Below, piece after piece: positions 44,230 to 56,810 of a DNA stretch of 64,000 bases (position 1 is the stretch's first letter; each line of letters starts with the position of its first letter). Where the stretch lies: contig NC_079147.1 in assembly GCF_945859685.1 (NCBI RefSeq), forward strand, positions 267,024,572-267,088,571. Reading direction: 5' to 3'. The position numbers were made by a program, and so were the translations under genes. The notes under the pieces were generated by a model. That model ran no database searches. It had not been told where the DNA came from and worked only from the letters and a program-made list of their open reading frames with translations. This DNA comes from Eupeodes corollae. Its lineage: Eukaryota; Arthropoda; Insecta; Diptera; Syrphidae.

Positions 44230-44715
44230 GTGGTGTTCCTTAAGGTTGTGTTTGAGGACCTGCACTATTTTGTTTAAAATTTGAATGCGATTCTTTCAAT
44301 TTTTTAATGAGATTTTTAAAATTCAATCTTGTCATAAGGACATTTAAAACTCTAAATATACGTTAATATCGAAGGGTAGAAGTAAATATTATTTAACAAT
44401 AAAAAAGTTATTTTTAATAATAAGTTGTTGAGCTCAAAGACTTGTATTACTTTGTTCACATTTTTCGTGTCATTCATTTCAGGATTTGAATTCGTTACTT
44501 TCGAATTACATACTTTTACTGGCATGCCTCAAGTTTGTGTGGAGAGGCCTGCACTCTTAAGGTTTAGTTTTGTGTGTCATTCATTTCAGGATTTGAATGA
44601 AATTTTGAAAAAAAAACTGAGCGAAGAAAAATGATAAATAGTTCGAATAACATACTTTTACTGGCATGCCTCAAGTTGGTGTTGAGAGGCCTGTACTCTT
44701 AAGTTTACAATAAAA
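44230..44715 (+). pseudogene. LINE RT motif scraps, duplicated
   Basis: At about 44227-44275 the frame reads S-G-V-P-stop-G-C-V-stop-G-P-A-L-F, a decayed GVPQGxVLGPALF motif. At 44505-44565 the frame reads T-G-M-P-Q-V-C-V-E-R-P-A-L-L, and at about 44653-44700 it reads T-G-M-P-Q-V-G-V-E-R-P-V-L-L. The last two sit in a direct repeat: TGTCATTCATTTCAGGATTT occurs at about 44468 and 44574, and CATACTTTTACTGGCATGCC at 44508 and 44650. Only this RT motif zone is left; no other domain is readable. Confidence 0.55.
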
Positions 44716-47700
44716 TTATTGATAGTTTGAATTCCCTTCAATATTCAAAACTGACTTTACTTAAACAAATAGATACAATTTTCATGCAAATCTTGTCTTT
44801 GTTGTGGCGCTTGTTCTTACATAAAGGTATATACAAAAATTAATAAAAATTCAGCGGATTTATTTTCTACTTCCTTTTAAAATATAAATGCCAGAAAACC
44901 AGATTAGAATACCTTATTACAAATATTTGCATAAATCATAACAACAAAACAAATAGCTATATTAAATAAGTAATTCCCTTGAATGAAATTTTTAATACGT
45001 ATCACAAAATGTATTTATTCAAAAGTCCATATCAGTATTCAGTATTCACTCATAATAATCATCATCGAAACTGATTAACATTTTAATCGCTTTTGTGCTG
45101 AGATATTTCCTACCGAGCGGCGACCGACCGACATACAGCAACACATCGTTAGTGATATATTAAATTGTGTCAAATTCCAAGAATGACAATCAAATAAAAC
45201 AATACCTCTATAACCTACCTTATGACTATTCATAAGCAATAAAATACAAAACAAACCAAGAAACTCCCACCAGAATATCGATTCTCAGAAAGGAGCCAGA
45301 ACAAAAAAAAATATATACGAGTATCGCAAACACACAAAAATGTTTATTTAAATTATATTTCGTGTAGTTTGTGTTTTTATTATTTTTGATTATAAGTATC
45401 GTGTTATTTTGCTAACAAAATTTTATTACAATCATTTAATATAATCAACATGGAACAGAAACAAAATTATCGACAATACCAAAAATAACTGACTTTGTTT
45501 GAATAAATTATTCCAGTTTTTTTAGCTTTTTTCGCATCTGATTTTTGTTTTAAACGTTTTATTTTCTTCGCCTTATTTAAAATTTTAATTAATTACACAT
45601 TTATATTCTTAAATTAAATTAACAAAAAAAAAAGTTTAAAAAAATACTATAAACAACACCAACATGTTTACGAACAACCTATAAAGTAGCTGACGACTAG
45701 GTATAGGCTCTCTTTTTATAGGTATACAATATTATAAATTACTCAATTCCCCGCGCCTTTGTCGATAAAAAGTCAAAATGATTATAGTTTGTTCATATAT
45801 TCTTTAGGGAGAGTGAAAATGACAAAGCTTCATGCTTTTGATAATGGTTCATGGTTGTCTCGTCTTCGTCGCATAGGCAGGCATATAACATCGTCGTTAA
45901 ATTCGTCGTCGCGTCGCGGTCGTGTCGGCTGCGTCGTCGTCGTTGCCTTCGTCAAGATAAAGTCTTCTTGATTTCCAATGAAAAATCCCCATAAACGACA
46001 ACGAGCTGACACAAAAAAATAACATTCTACAATTTCGGATTCATTTCCATTCGACAAACGATTTAAATTAATTATTCTTCGATCTGAACAAGGTTGCAGA
46101 TGAACAAATACAAAATTCAACCAAAAAAAAAGAAAAAAAAGACGAAACCAAAACCGAAAAAACTCAAAAGAACAAAACTATTCTGCCAAAAAGTATCATT
46201 GGATGAGAGAACACAGTTGCAGAGACAAAAGCTGGAAAACATTTTTTCTTTCTTCACAATTCTTCATCAACCAACGTTGCCAACTTTGTCAAAATAATAA
46301 TTATATGGGAAAACTTTTAACGGTACATTCTGCGGAAAAAACTTCATCAATAATATGGTGTACAATTGTCTTCGCTATAAGTTTTCTGAACAATGTTTTT
46401 TATCTAAAACAAACCATTTCGGGGATATCTACAAAATATATAATTTTTCATTACTTTTAACAACTTAAAGCTAATCCAGCGCCCATCTCATTTAAACCTT
46501 TTGTGCCCCAAAATGTGTATAAATACCACTTTTAACAATTTCTTTATCAAATTTTACTCTGTACGTAATTTTTGGTATCGGGTTTGGCACTTTTCTTACT
46601 TGATTTCTAATTTTCTATTAAAAATGTTTTTTCTTGTTGATTCTCACGAATTCCGAAACTGTTTGGCTATTTGATTTTTGCTCACTTCTTATAAAGTTAC
46701 AATTCAAATACAATCGAATATTTCAGTTAATGTTTCTGAAGTTATTTAAGTATACAATCTTATTCTATTTCTTGCATTATATGAAATATTCAATAAATTG
46801 GCAACGCTGAATTTTACCAAAAAAAAAATGATTCTCCAAAAATCCAAGATCACAGACAATGATTTCGAGACACCACTTCTTGTGTTCGGTTTGCGAGAAT
46901 ATTATTTTTGTATCTTTTGTAAATACGTACATTTATATTCATTTTATTTTTCTCAACATTTATTTTTTTTCGGTGGGTTGGGTATATGGCGCAGAGTATG
47001 TTTGTTTTGAAGTTTTTCTTTTGCTTTTTTTTATTTTGTATGTCGTTTTAAGTGAACGACAGATGAAAAAACGATGGGTGATTAATTAAAATTAATGCCT
47101 GCAGATGCATCCCAAAGATGGACAGATTGTGGTGATTTTGTTGCAGGTCTTCTTTTTTTTCTCATTCGTTATTTTTGTTTTGGTGGGTTTTGGAATATTG
47201 CAAGTTTTAATTTTAATGAAGGATGAGCGTTTTATTTGTTGTTGTTGGTGTCCCGGTTGGAGTTCTTGGTGCGAGTGAGGGTATATCTTTGGATCTTGTT
47301 TGATTCATTAAATATTTGTATTGCGTACCTATAGTGTTTTGTCCTTTTTAATAGTCCGCCATGTTTGTAAAACATAAATATCTAGATAAGATATTCGAAC
47401 AAAAACACACACACATGTTTTCAAAAGGAGCTTGATTAAATACCTATAGGCTCCTACCTACGAAGTTTTGACTATAAAGTTAAATTCTTATAGTTCTTAG
47501 TAGATAATAATTATTAACGCTTGCTTTTTGTTATTGCGATGAGGAGGATGATGATGCGTTTATATAACTACGCATTTCAAAGAAGCCGATTTATTTGTTG
47601 ATCTAGTTGTTTTTTTTGAGATAAACTGTTTTTCAGTAGATAAATATAGTAGACAATTGGTTATCGCCGTTAGATGTGTATATAATATGTATTTATGTTT

Positions 47701-48384
47701 GTGTATGCGCTTCTATATAATTTTTCGGTGGCTTCTTTTCTTTTTGGTTAAACCATAGCCGTCGAGAACTTGTTGGCAGTGCTGACTTAAAAACAAAACC
47801 AAAAAAAAAACCGTCTGTTCAAATATGTTTGTTCAAGCTTTAGTATTTTTTTCTTGTCTTCTTATTCATGGATAAACTCTGCATTATTTTTTGTTAGGAT
47901 AAGAGTTCGAGTAAAAGACCGCTTTGTGATCAAATAGGAAGCATATTTTTATGAGCATACCTCTAAGATAACAAAAAAAAAACAAAATTTGTAATATTAT
48001 TTGAACAGCAGTTAAAAGAAGGTTAATAACATATAAATTATTATGTGCCAGATAAACCTAGCTTAGCTTTGTTTTGAGCCTCAGACCGACGACGACGAAA
48101 TTGTATAACCACCTGTAGGTATACCCACATTTTTGTACAAACTTATAATTTAGATGTTCTTAACTTCTTGATAGATGGTGGTTATACAATTTGTTTTTAT
48201 TATTATTTAATACAAAATCTGTGTTTTACTTAAAGTGAGTAGCCAGCAGCCTTGCAATACTAAAAACTCCTGTTTTAAAACTTCTCTAACTTACGGTTTC
48301 ATGCGATTTCTGATTTGTAAAAATAAAGTGTATATATTGTTTAATTGCATTTCAGTAATAAAACCTTTTTTCTTTTATTTCCAG
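44716..48384. other. Host-like non-coding stretch with a CG-rich segment
   Basis: No recognised gene. Near 45085-45150 there is TACCGAGCGGCGACCGACCG followed by ACATACAGCAACAC. Near 45860-45960 there is a CG-rich block with repeated CGTCGT. These resemble untranslated 5' exon or promoter sequence of flies, but neither has a clear splice donor after it. A 96-codon minus frame and a 70-codon plus frame overlap in the CG-rich block and are probably both chance. The rest is AT-rich. TACGAGTA occurs near 45316. Confidence 0.4.
45085..45150 (+). promoter_or_regulatory. Possible 5' exon or promoter segment of a host gene
   Basis: A GC-richer patch of CGACCGACCG in otherwise AT-rich DNA, followed by CAACAC-rich sequence, is a common look of fly 5' untranslated exons. 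It would lie about 3.3 kb upstream of the candidate exon at 48385 in the same direction. No TATA box or clear initiator could be fixed. Low confidence. Confidence 0.15.
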
Positions 48385-48480
48385 GTTGCCCAATAGTATA
48401 ATCAGAGTGTCAAGTTAAACGTTTTACGCGATGTTAAATTTAAGGAATTTAAATTAACAACACCTGAAATGGAATATATG
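48385..48480 (+). other. Candidate host exon containing a possible start codon
   Basis: A pyrimidine-rich tract ending in TTTATTTCCAG (48374-48384) precedes the segment, and GTGAGT (48481-48486) follows it: good acceptor and donor signals 96 bp apart. Near the end ATGGAATATATG (48469-48480) offers a start codon with A at -3 and G at +4, and the exon would end at a codon boundary (M-E-Y-M). Upstream in the same frame there is a TAG near 48394-48396, so the main part would be 5' untranslated. If instead the AG of that TAG is the acceptor, 28 codons stay open (Y-N-Q-S-V-K-L-N-V-L-R-D-V-K-F, continuing to E-Y-M). I do not recognise the protein. Chance alone can produce such a set in 64 kb, so this is a candidate only. 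Confidence 0.4.
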
Positions 48481-51400
48481 GTGAGTAGTAAAAAAACATC
48501 TTTTGCAAACGTGTTTATACTCAATGTTGTGGGGGATTTTAAATTATGGAAGTTTCCATTTTGTTATTTATTATTTCAGTATTTGTACACAGTTTTTAAA
48601 GTCTTCATCATTCAAATTGTATAACATTTTGTTGATTGAAAAGGGTTAGTCACTGTATTCACTGAGTATGAAAAAAGCGCACAACCTTATTTTCCCCTTC
48701 TTTAAATACTACACATTTTGTGTCTCCAATTATTTTTAGAAATATTAAATTTGTTTGCTTTTATTTGTAACAAATGTTTTTAATTCCAAAGCTTTGTTTT
48801 CAATACTCATATTTTACACTCCCACCGTAAAGTTGGATACAATGTAAGAATTCTCAGAATATGTCGACCAAGCGATGTTTGATTGTGAGAATCATTAATC
48901 ATGCGATTAAATTACACCCACAAAAGTGAACTGAACTTGACGATGGCTGATAACTTTAATTGAAGTTTATTTCTTCAGATCTCAAGTTACTGTCAATGTC
49001 CAATACAACTAAATATCACCCAATATTGTTTTTTTTGAAAATATGGACGGTTAAGGCTTGTTTGTACCGCAGAGGATAAATGTACTCCCAACCTCAAAAA
49101 CCCAATGGTCGCTTTATTTAAATACAATAATTACTTTTATAAACTTAATTTGTTGAAAATTGTATAGACCGAGGGAGCTACCTACGGTCCAATTTTCTTG
49201 CATCAAAGTATACACCAATTAAACTTTAAATCAATCTAATTTTTTCTTAGACTGCCAAAAATAAAAGTAACGGAAAACAAAGTCAAATCAATTACTGAAA
49301 TAAAATGCTATGCTCACATTTCACAACATATTCATTTAAAAAAAAATAAAACCGTGATTTAATCAATAAACATGTTCCAATTGCCAAAACACAAAGAGAG
49401 ATTGTTTCTAAATTAACATATTTCAATTTATCGTATTTTTGTTATTTGCTTTTTGGTATGTAACTATATCGATGCCTTATATTTTCACTTGTGCATTTTT
49501 AAAGGCGAATTATTGTCTCACAAAAACAAAAACCAACAAATATTAATTTAGTTAAAAGATTAAAGATTTAGACTTTCACGATACTCTTAAAAAAATACGA
49601 AAAGATGCATTTAAAAAACTGTCAGTTACTCTTGTTACAAGAAGTGTAACATCTGTCAAGAAGCTGACATTAAAGCGAGTCCATACAACCCAGTTTCAAG
49701 CTCTTATACATTTTCATCTTAATCTTAAACTAAATGCGACAAAGTAAAAAAAGAAATATTCAACATAACTCGCTGCAAATGTGTCTCAAAAGACCGAAAC
49801 GCACCGCATCGTATTTTTTATGCATTCTTGTTTCAATTTGCTTTTTTTAAGCTCGCTTATTTTGCATCTTATGGATATTTAGTTTGGATCACAAGAAAAT
49901 GTATTTGCATATTCGTTGAGTGTGTGTTACGTTTGGATTGGATGCCACAGCCGCCGCCACTGTTACCGCCGCGCCGCCATTGAAACGACGAAGGTCGGAA
50001 TCAAATTATTATCATTTTTTTTCTCTTCGTTTCATTCTGATGGAGTTTTCGTTTTTGTTCTTTCTTTTTCTTAACGACTTGTGTTCAACTTTAACAAGCT
50101 ATCGCCAGAGGCGGTCTTATGCATGCATATATTTTTCTTTTATAACATAAAACTATGTTATTCCTTGAACAAATAACCAAGCGTATTAAAAGTTTCTCAT
50201 TTTCTTGATATATTCTTATTTTTTGTTGCTGTTTTTGTTTTGTTATGTTTCTTCATCTTATGCATAAGGAATATCCTTCCACATCACCTGACCTGAGAGT
50301 GAATTTATATACATACATAAAAATACAAGACACAAGGAGAAGAATATTTATGATCGATTTGTATAATGACTTTAGATGCAACCGGTGGTGGTGATGGTGT
50401 CTGTAAGAAAATTTTATTTCTTTATACAACTTGATACCTTATCCAAGAATCTGATGTAAAGATAACGAGAATCTCTGTGTATACGCATAAAAAGAATTCT
50501 TAAATTGAAAAATGTGTAATAATTTTTATTTTATAATCCTATACATTATACAGTCAGATATAAAAATGATATAGTCTATTAAAGGAGACAAAAGATTGAT
50601 GGATCGTATAAGGCAAGAGCAAATTAACTTTTAAGGACTTCATCTGAAGATAATATCTCATACCCACTTCTGAAATGTGTAGGTACTGTATAGTCTCTGT
50701 TACTGAGGCAGAAATGACAAAGTTTGTCAGGTATGTTTGCATCCTTATGGTTAACTGTAAATCGAACCCGAGGTTAGCAAAACAATATAAGTTCAAGATA
50801 AATCTGAATACCGATAAAATCGACAAGTTTTTATTTTTGTGACCTTTTAAAAAAGGATAAATTTATAACTTAAAACTTTTGAGTGCGTAAACTTCTTTTG
50901 AGTGTATTTTCCCTTCCGAAGAAAATCTATAAAACTGTTTCAAAAACCCATCAAAAAGATTTACATGTCAAGTTTGACAAATCCAATGAAACGTTCTGAA
51001 TTAAGGTTGAAAATTTAAATCAATTTTCGTGACAAAAAATATATGACTTACAAGTCTTAAATCCAAAAGTAGTTCTTCCCAAATCAGACAAAACCCGAAA
51101 TCCATCAAAATTCAATAGAATTCTTTTTTTCTAATCTTCTTTTTGTGAAAAAAAAAACAAAAAAATAAGTTTAAAAAAACCCTCACGCATATGAAGTGCA
51201 CTTTAAACAAAAATCGTGATAAGACATCTACAAGTTGTAGTTACCTATGTCATCATTACTAACTTATAACAAAAAAGAAAAATGGCCGGCTCATAAATTT
51301 TTTGAGAGTCTTAAACAGGATAAGAAAAATAAAGCAACTGACCGACATCAAAAAGTCGTGCTAAGAATTAATCTTTTTTTTATTTTGTCGATATATTGAA

Positions 51401-51589
51401 GATTCAATATCGGTGTAGAATTTTAGGTGTATGTAGTCTGGACGATAAAGTTGTGAGGGATCTTACCAAAAATTGTGGATTAACTCGAAACTAGAAACCA
51501 TAATATTTTTTCGAAACTCGAAACGAGGGAATCATAAAAGAAAACTCGAATTTGCACTTTTTATAAACTAAGATCTTATGGTTTTCGAA
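48481..51589. other. AT-rich, partly host-like stretch without a recognisable gene
   Basis: If the candidate exon is real, this is its downstream intron. A GC-rich patch with GCCGCCGCC and CCGCGCCGCC lies near 49947-49980, inside a 76-codon plus frame that I do not trust. No other motif. Confidence 0.4.
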
Positions 51590-51965
51590 AAAGTCGTGTG
51601 GTCCAATATTTTGCTTATAAAATCTGTCACAACTATTTCGTATTTTCAAAAAATCTAACTAAATTTTATTTTTACAGAAAAAAAAAATCAACACAGTCTA
51701 AGGAATAACAAAAAAGTAACAAATTCAGGTCCTACTTAAATTTTACATCTTTTCATGACTGTAAAACTTTCTTGATAGTTAATTAATACTTAAAATTGAT
51801 GGCTTAACATATTTTAAATCATTTTTTCTAAAGTTTACATCTTATGACAGTTTTTCTTGAGGCCTATAGAAACTGAGATATTAGCAAGAAACTTCGGAGT
51901 TAGTGTTTTCTTCAATAAGTTGATAAACACTTCCATCTTGAACTATTCACATTTTCTTAAATCTC
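51590..51965 (+). repeat. Direct repeat, first unit
   Basis: Aligned with 52008-52383, offset 418 bp. Shared landmarks: TTACATCTTTTCATGACTGT, TTAATACTTAAAATTGAT, TTTTTCTAAAGTTTACATCT, TATGACAGTTTTTCTTGAG, and AACTTCGGAGTTAGTG. Similarity is high in the inner 300 bp and fades at the edges. No coding potential. Confidence 0.8.
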
Positions 51966-52007
51966 TTTCAATAGAATCATTTAAAAAAAACTTATAATTG
52001 CGGTCTT

Positions 52008-52383
52008 CCATTGCTTATAAAATGAGTGAAAAAATAGTTCTACTTCCCGTAGTCTAGTATTCTTTACGAAAAAATGTAAGAATACTTATTTTTACAGAAA
52101 AAAAACTTTATAAAAAACTAAAAAATAACAAACAAGCAACGAATTCCGGTCTTAACTAAAATTTACATCTTTTCATGACTGTAACTTTCTTAATATAGAA
52201 TTAATACTTAAAATTGATAGCTTAATATATTTCAAGTCATTTTTTCTAAAGTTTACATCTTATGACAGTTTTTCTTGAGACTTATAGAAACTGAGATATT
52301 AGCAAAAAACTTCGGAGTTAGTGTTTTCTTCACTCAGTTGATCAACACTTTCATCTTGAACTATACATATTTTTTTGTATAGT
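52008..52383 (+). repeat. Direct repeat, second unit
   Basis: Second copy of 51590-51965. The segment between the units (near 51960-52010) also begins to resemble the part just before the first unit (GCTTATAAAAT in both), so the true period is the whole 418 bp. Confidence 0.8.
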
Positions 52384-53954
52384 AGACAATTGTATTTATA
52401 CACCATGTAAATTTATCTACACCATAATCTAACACCATTTTTAATAATAATAATTTTTGTTGTTTTAAATGTTTTGTGGAAGTTAAACCTAATCTATACC
52501 TTTTCCAAAAAAGCAAACAACAAAAGTACAAATTGATTTATGAGGCGCCAAATCGATGAGCGTTGACAAATTGAAGTGATGGAAAATCCATTTTAAACCC
52601 CAGACCCATCACCATTACGTTACCAACCAAATCGAACAGGCTTTAATACAATAATGCATCAGAAACACACCTCGCAACTTGCAATACGTGTTGTACGTGA
52701 GAACACTTTATATTATGCCTCATTTTGATATCAAATAATCTCCCAGGTATAGAGAGACAAAACGTTCGTTGATTGAATTGTACGAGAATGAGATTTTGAT
52801 CATTAGTGCACCAAACCACGAGAATAATTGTGTTGCAATGTGCTATGAACAGACTTATTTACATATAGATAAAGTAGACGTATATAAATGGAAGGTGTGG
52901 TATTGATGGTTCGTGGCATTGTCAACACCAATCTCTCGCATTCGGTATAAGACAACAACGTCATAATTAAACAAAATAAATGTCTGCCTGTCTCCAATTC
53001 TGTGTGGTTTGTGACACAATGTCGACACAAAAGTAATCAAGCTTTTCCTTTATAGAAATTCAACATTCAAATGTACATATTTGGTAACATCTCTCTTTCT
53101 GTTTTCAATTCAATGAGAAATCAATTATAGTTATTATCTAGGAAGTGGAGAAGAAATCAATTTAAAAAAGAAAGGAAATCCTGAAATTAATCGTGTGACA
53201 CATTAAGAAATCACACGAACACAATATGAAATACCAAACTCATACCTCACTGAGTATAAAAATAGTTTCTGAGGATAATCAAAATCAAAAAGGAGCATAA
53301 TAATTGTCATCAAGAGTGAAATAGGGCCCTATACACGGGAGGTAGACGAGCGGACCACTCGGCGGACGTGTCTTAATAACTTTACGACCATAAAAATTAA
53401 CTCAACGGGTAATATTTATAATTTATGACATAATTAAAGCAAGGATATACATAGATGTTATATATAGATAGTATACTCGTATAATACTCGACCACCATAC
53501 AAATGATATAAAGCAATAAACCTACGCTATTATCTTCTCACACTATATAAAATAAGGACTCTGTTAAGTGAGTTTTATCGTAAATATTTAGGGTATAAGG
53601 TATAGAGTATGTTGTATGCGTATAAAGTGCTGTTCACTATATATATTTTGTTTATATATAAACAAGGATAATAGATCAAGGGGTGGATTAATATAGTTCT
53701 ATACATGTAGGAATCTACGAGAAAGGGATGGAATAGAAACTGTTTTGGGCCCTCTAGAATGTGTAAATAAGGGCGCTTCTTAAAACACTCCATATCATTT
53801 TCTTATTCTGTCATTTGGTAGAATATAATAAAAGATCCAATTAGAAGAACTTTGGAGACAATACGGTTTTAAATGAATAAGTTGTGATAATATTCAATTT
53901 CATTCCATACAACTCAAATAAAACAGTATTTTTTGTTTAATTTTGACATAGTAT
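52384..53954. other. Host-like stretch without a recognisable gene
   Basis: No motif. TACTCGTA near 53473 and ATATAGATAGTAT-type simple sequence near 53455-53490. Confidence 0.4.
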
Positions 53955-54340
53955 GATTTTACACGAATAACAAAAACAATATCCGCATTATGAATTCTAC
54001 CGATAAAAGTTAAAGCAGAATCTTATCTTATGGATGGGTTTTTGATATTTATACGAGTCTCGAATGGATTTTATGTTATTTCGTTCTCAAATGTTGGTAC
54101 GATTGATATTGCATTTGTATCTCGATGGTTGTGTTCGTTGATTAGTTGTGCATTTGGTAACATATGTTTTCCATTGGCGAAAAAAATCAATCTTTAAATG
54201 TTGATACTATTTAGTTTTGTTAATGAAAATGGACTAACTGGGCTTATTTTGCAGGAGAAAACAATAGAAAAAGTAATTAAGTTTTGCTATGTTTGCACCA
54301 AAGGTTTATCACAGTTTAGACTAAATAAATCTTTTTGGTG
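53955..54340 (+). repeat. Dispersed repeat, copy 2 (first copy at 29080-29460)
   Basis: Same orientation as the first copy, 24.9 kb away. Diverged by many single substitutions and small indels; I would guess 80-90 percent identity by eye. It has the same landmarks listed for the first copy. Confidence 0.75.
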
Positions 54341-54832
54341 TTTCCACCACACAAGAAGATTTAAAAATGATTAAGTTTTAAAGCACTTTCTAAAATGCAA
54401 GTGGTGTTTCGATGTTTCTTATGAAGGAAAAGTGACATAGTTTGATTTGTACTAAACAAAAATATTTCAAGCTTAAGGAATTCAACACCAATCATTTCAA
54501 AGTCCTTGAGTAAAAATGTGATTGCATACAAACTAAAAATTTAAGTCGTGTAAAAAATATCTTAAAATTTGTTAAAAACTTTTAATACAAAAATTCATAA
54601 TTAGTAGTGCTTTGTGGCTTGTTGCTTACAGCTTAGCTTGACAGGTGTCAAATTCCAGTGCTACCAACTAAATGAATGACCAACTGAAGCGGAAACTTTT
54701 TTTTGCTGGAAAAGAAGCCTGATTCTTTGCATTGAATTAAAAATTGTATGTAACCCCGTAATGTACAGAGGTAAAAGGTGAAACGAATATTTTTCAATAT
54801 AAGTAAAAACAATTGTATCGACGAGTTAAGCT
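54341..54832. other. AT-rich stretch without a gene
   Basis: At 54641-54671 it has GACAGGTGTCAAATTCCAG followed by TGCTACCAAC. A near match, GACAGTTGTCAAATTTCAG then TGCTACCAAC, lies at 59060-59089. TTAAGCT at 54826-54832 may be the target duplication of the LINE that follows. Confidence 0.4.
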
Positions 54833-56810
54833 AAAGGTTAGGTTAGGTTAAAATGGCTACGAATACAGAATCCACACACTAAGGCTTAAAGAAAAGGTCT
54901 ATTGTGATACCACATGAATCCAGAGAATTACTTCTTACTAGTCGAACCAGTTTGAGCTTTTTATAAAGCGAAGAAGGATTTTGATATCCTTATTAGCTAG
55001 TTCACTAGGATTATCAAAAAGGTAGCCTCCCAGATGAAGTCTGCGTCTTAGTGAAAGTGCAAGGTGACAGATTGTTTCCTCTTCTTCCCCATCCATACAG
55101 CTCCTGCAGAAGTCATTTGAGGCTACACCAAGTCGTATTGTGTGTCAGCCTATAAGACAGTGTCCCGTAAGGACACCTATTAGGGAGCTAACATGAAGTC
55201 TGCTTTGAGATAACAAGTCTTCGGTGGGCTTTAGGTCCAATGAAGTCCATATGAGTTTTGTGGCTGCGCACGTTGGTAAATTGTACCACTTAGAGTTTGT
55301 TATTGTAAGAGCTGTTTCTTCTAACAGAAGATTACATTTAGCGCACGATATACCTATCTTCTCCCTTTCAGTTGAAATAGGTACGATCTTTTCATTTTTC
55401 CATAATACTTCTTGTCGATTTTTAGTAACGAAGGCTAGTTCACTACCGACGTAACTTACTACCAGATGAGTTGTTAAAATATAATCAAAAAGAGACCTCT
55501 GTTATTTACATCGGTACTACCCCATGTACTATGGTGCGCATTTGCGTCACAACCGATAATTGTCTTGTTGATTCAGCGACCGTCTTATCCAGGATGGTAC
55601 CAGGCGGTGGGCCCTGGTGGTCGTGGCCCAAATACGCTGATACCAGCCAGTAGGTATGGTTGTCTATTACCATACTGGCTGTGGAGACGTCTTTATAACT
55701 GAAATTAGGGACCAAAAAATACATTTTGACTACGTTTTACTGGTATGCAGGACCTTGGGTTACCTTTTCCTGTTACATATAACACGTTGTCGAACCAGGG
55801 TTCTTGGATGAGAACGACATCTTCCGCAGTTTTTCACAGGCGGAAAAAATGGAGTCCGAAGCCTTTACAGAGTGTTGAAGATTAGTCTGTAGTATTTGCA
55901 GAATTTTTGGCAACAAATAGGCAGATCAACCTCCACCACTGTTAAATCCAGCTCATCCAGAACAGACGAAGATAAACCTAACAGTTCATCTTCTTCCTCA
56001 CTGGAGAGAACTTTTTCAGTTGAGTCATCAGTCTCTATTAGGGATAAACTTTTGACATTTTCGGAAGAAGACTGTGCTGCGACAGAAGAGGACCCTGTTA
56101 CATCATCATCCATGGGAAGGTGATAGTAGCACTGGGACCCCCACGTGTTGCGACACAGCTTCTGAAGAGGGTTGTGGAGGCTCGCATGAAGCTTCTACCC
56201 ATCTTTTTTATAAATACGGAGAGTAATCGTCTCGAAGACCCTTTGGCTATTCCAGTTTCGCGATCTTCCAGTCGTGACAGGGGAGGGCCGGGAATCCTGA
56301 TCATCTAATTCTGGACTTGAGGGTTCTATCGGGATCCATGCGTGAGCTCGCGGCCTGCAAGAAATATCTTCCTTTCAATCATGCATGACTTTGAGAAAGC
56401 CAGCCTAGAGCCCCAGTTTCACCATCTGCCAACAGTCAGAGGTAATCGTGCCATTAATATTACACCTATCAATGCCCGCAACTATAATTTGGTTGAGCTT
56501 CTTAAGTACCTCACTAAAAAGTTTAGTGAAAGGTACTCTAGGAATGTTGCAGTGTCGTTATTCACAACGCTGCTAACCCTACGGAGACTGCCAATAGGAG
56601 CATCCTGGAGAGGTTTAATCTCTTTCGTAGTGGAAAGATCATTATTCACGAACTTTGCATTACCGACCTGGGGAAGCGCTTTCGCCAAGGATACATTCTT
56701 AACCGCACTAGAAGATGGGCAGTGACTTCATACAATCTCCGGTGTTTGGCACAGGAGTAACGACAGCCGACGTTGCCGCCGTCAAAGTTAACCTTTGAAT
56801 AAATACAAAT
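54833..56810 (-). mobile_element. R1/I-type LINE with endonuclease and tail but no RT
   Basis: On the minus strand, from the 5' side: an open segment M-D-D-D-V-T-G-S-S-S-V-A-A, then E-D-D-S-T-type sequence (56113-55865), perhaps the end of ORF1. Then I-Q-E-P-W-F-D-N-V-L-Y near 55790-55820, and the endonuclease continues F-S-Y-K-D-V-S-T, W-L-V-S-A-Y-L-G-H-D, T-D-V-N-N-R-G, and F-V-T-K-N-R-Q-E-V-L near 55425. After only about 130 bp the text changes to the part normally after RT and RNase H: W-T-S-L-D-L-K, V-L-T-G-H-C-L-I-G, D-F-C-R-S-C-M-D-G-E-E-E-E-T-I, and L-L-R-F-I-K-S-S-N-W-F. The whole RT and most of RNase H are deleted. The 3' end carries TTTTAACCTAACCTAACC. TTAAGCT at 54826 and 56811 may be a target duplication. 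The 5' 700 bp (56100-56810) is GC-richer than its surroundings and is assigned by position. Confidence 0.75.

Noticed and set aside
45759..46120. Small proteins of 70 and 96 codons on opposite strands
   Set aside because: Both come from a CGTCGT-rich block; repeated codons and mutual overlap suggest chance.
55224..56725. Plus-strand frames of 60-127 codons
   Set aside because: The minus strand carries a recognisable LINE endonuclease and tail; the plus frames are shadows or unsupported.
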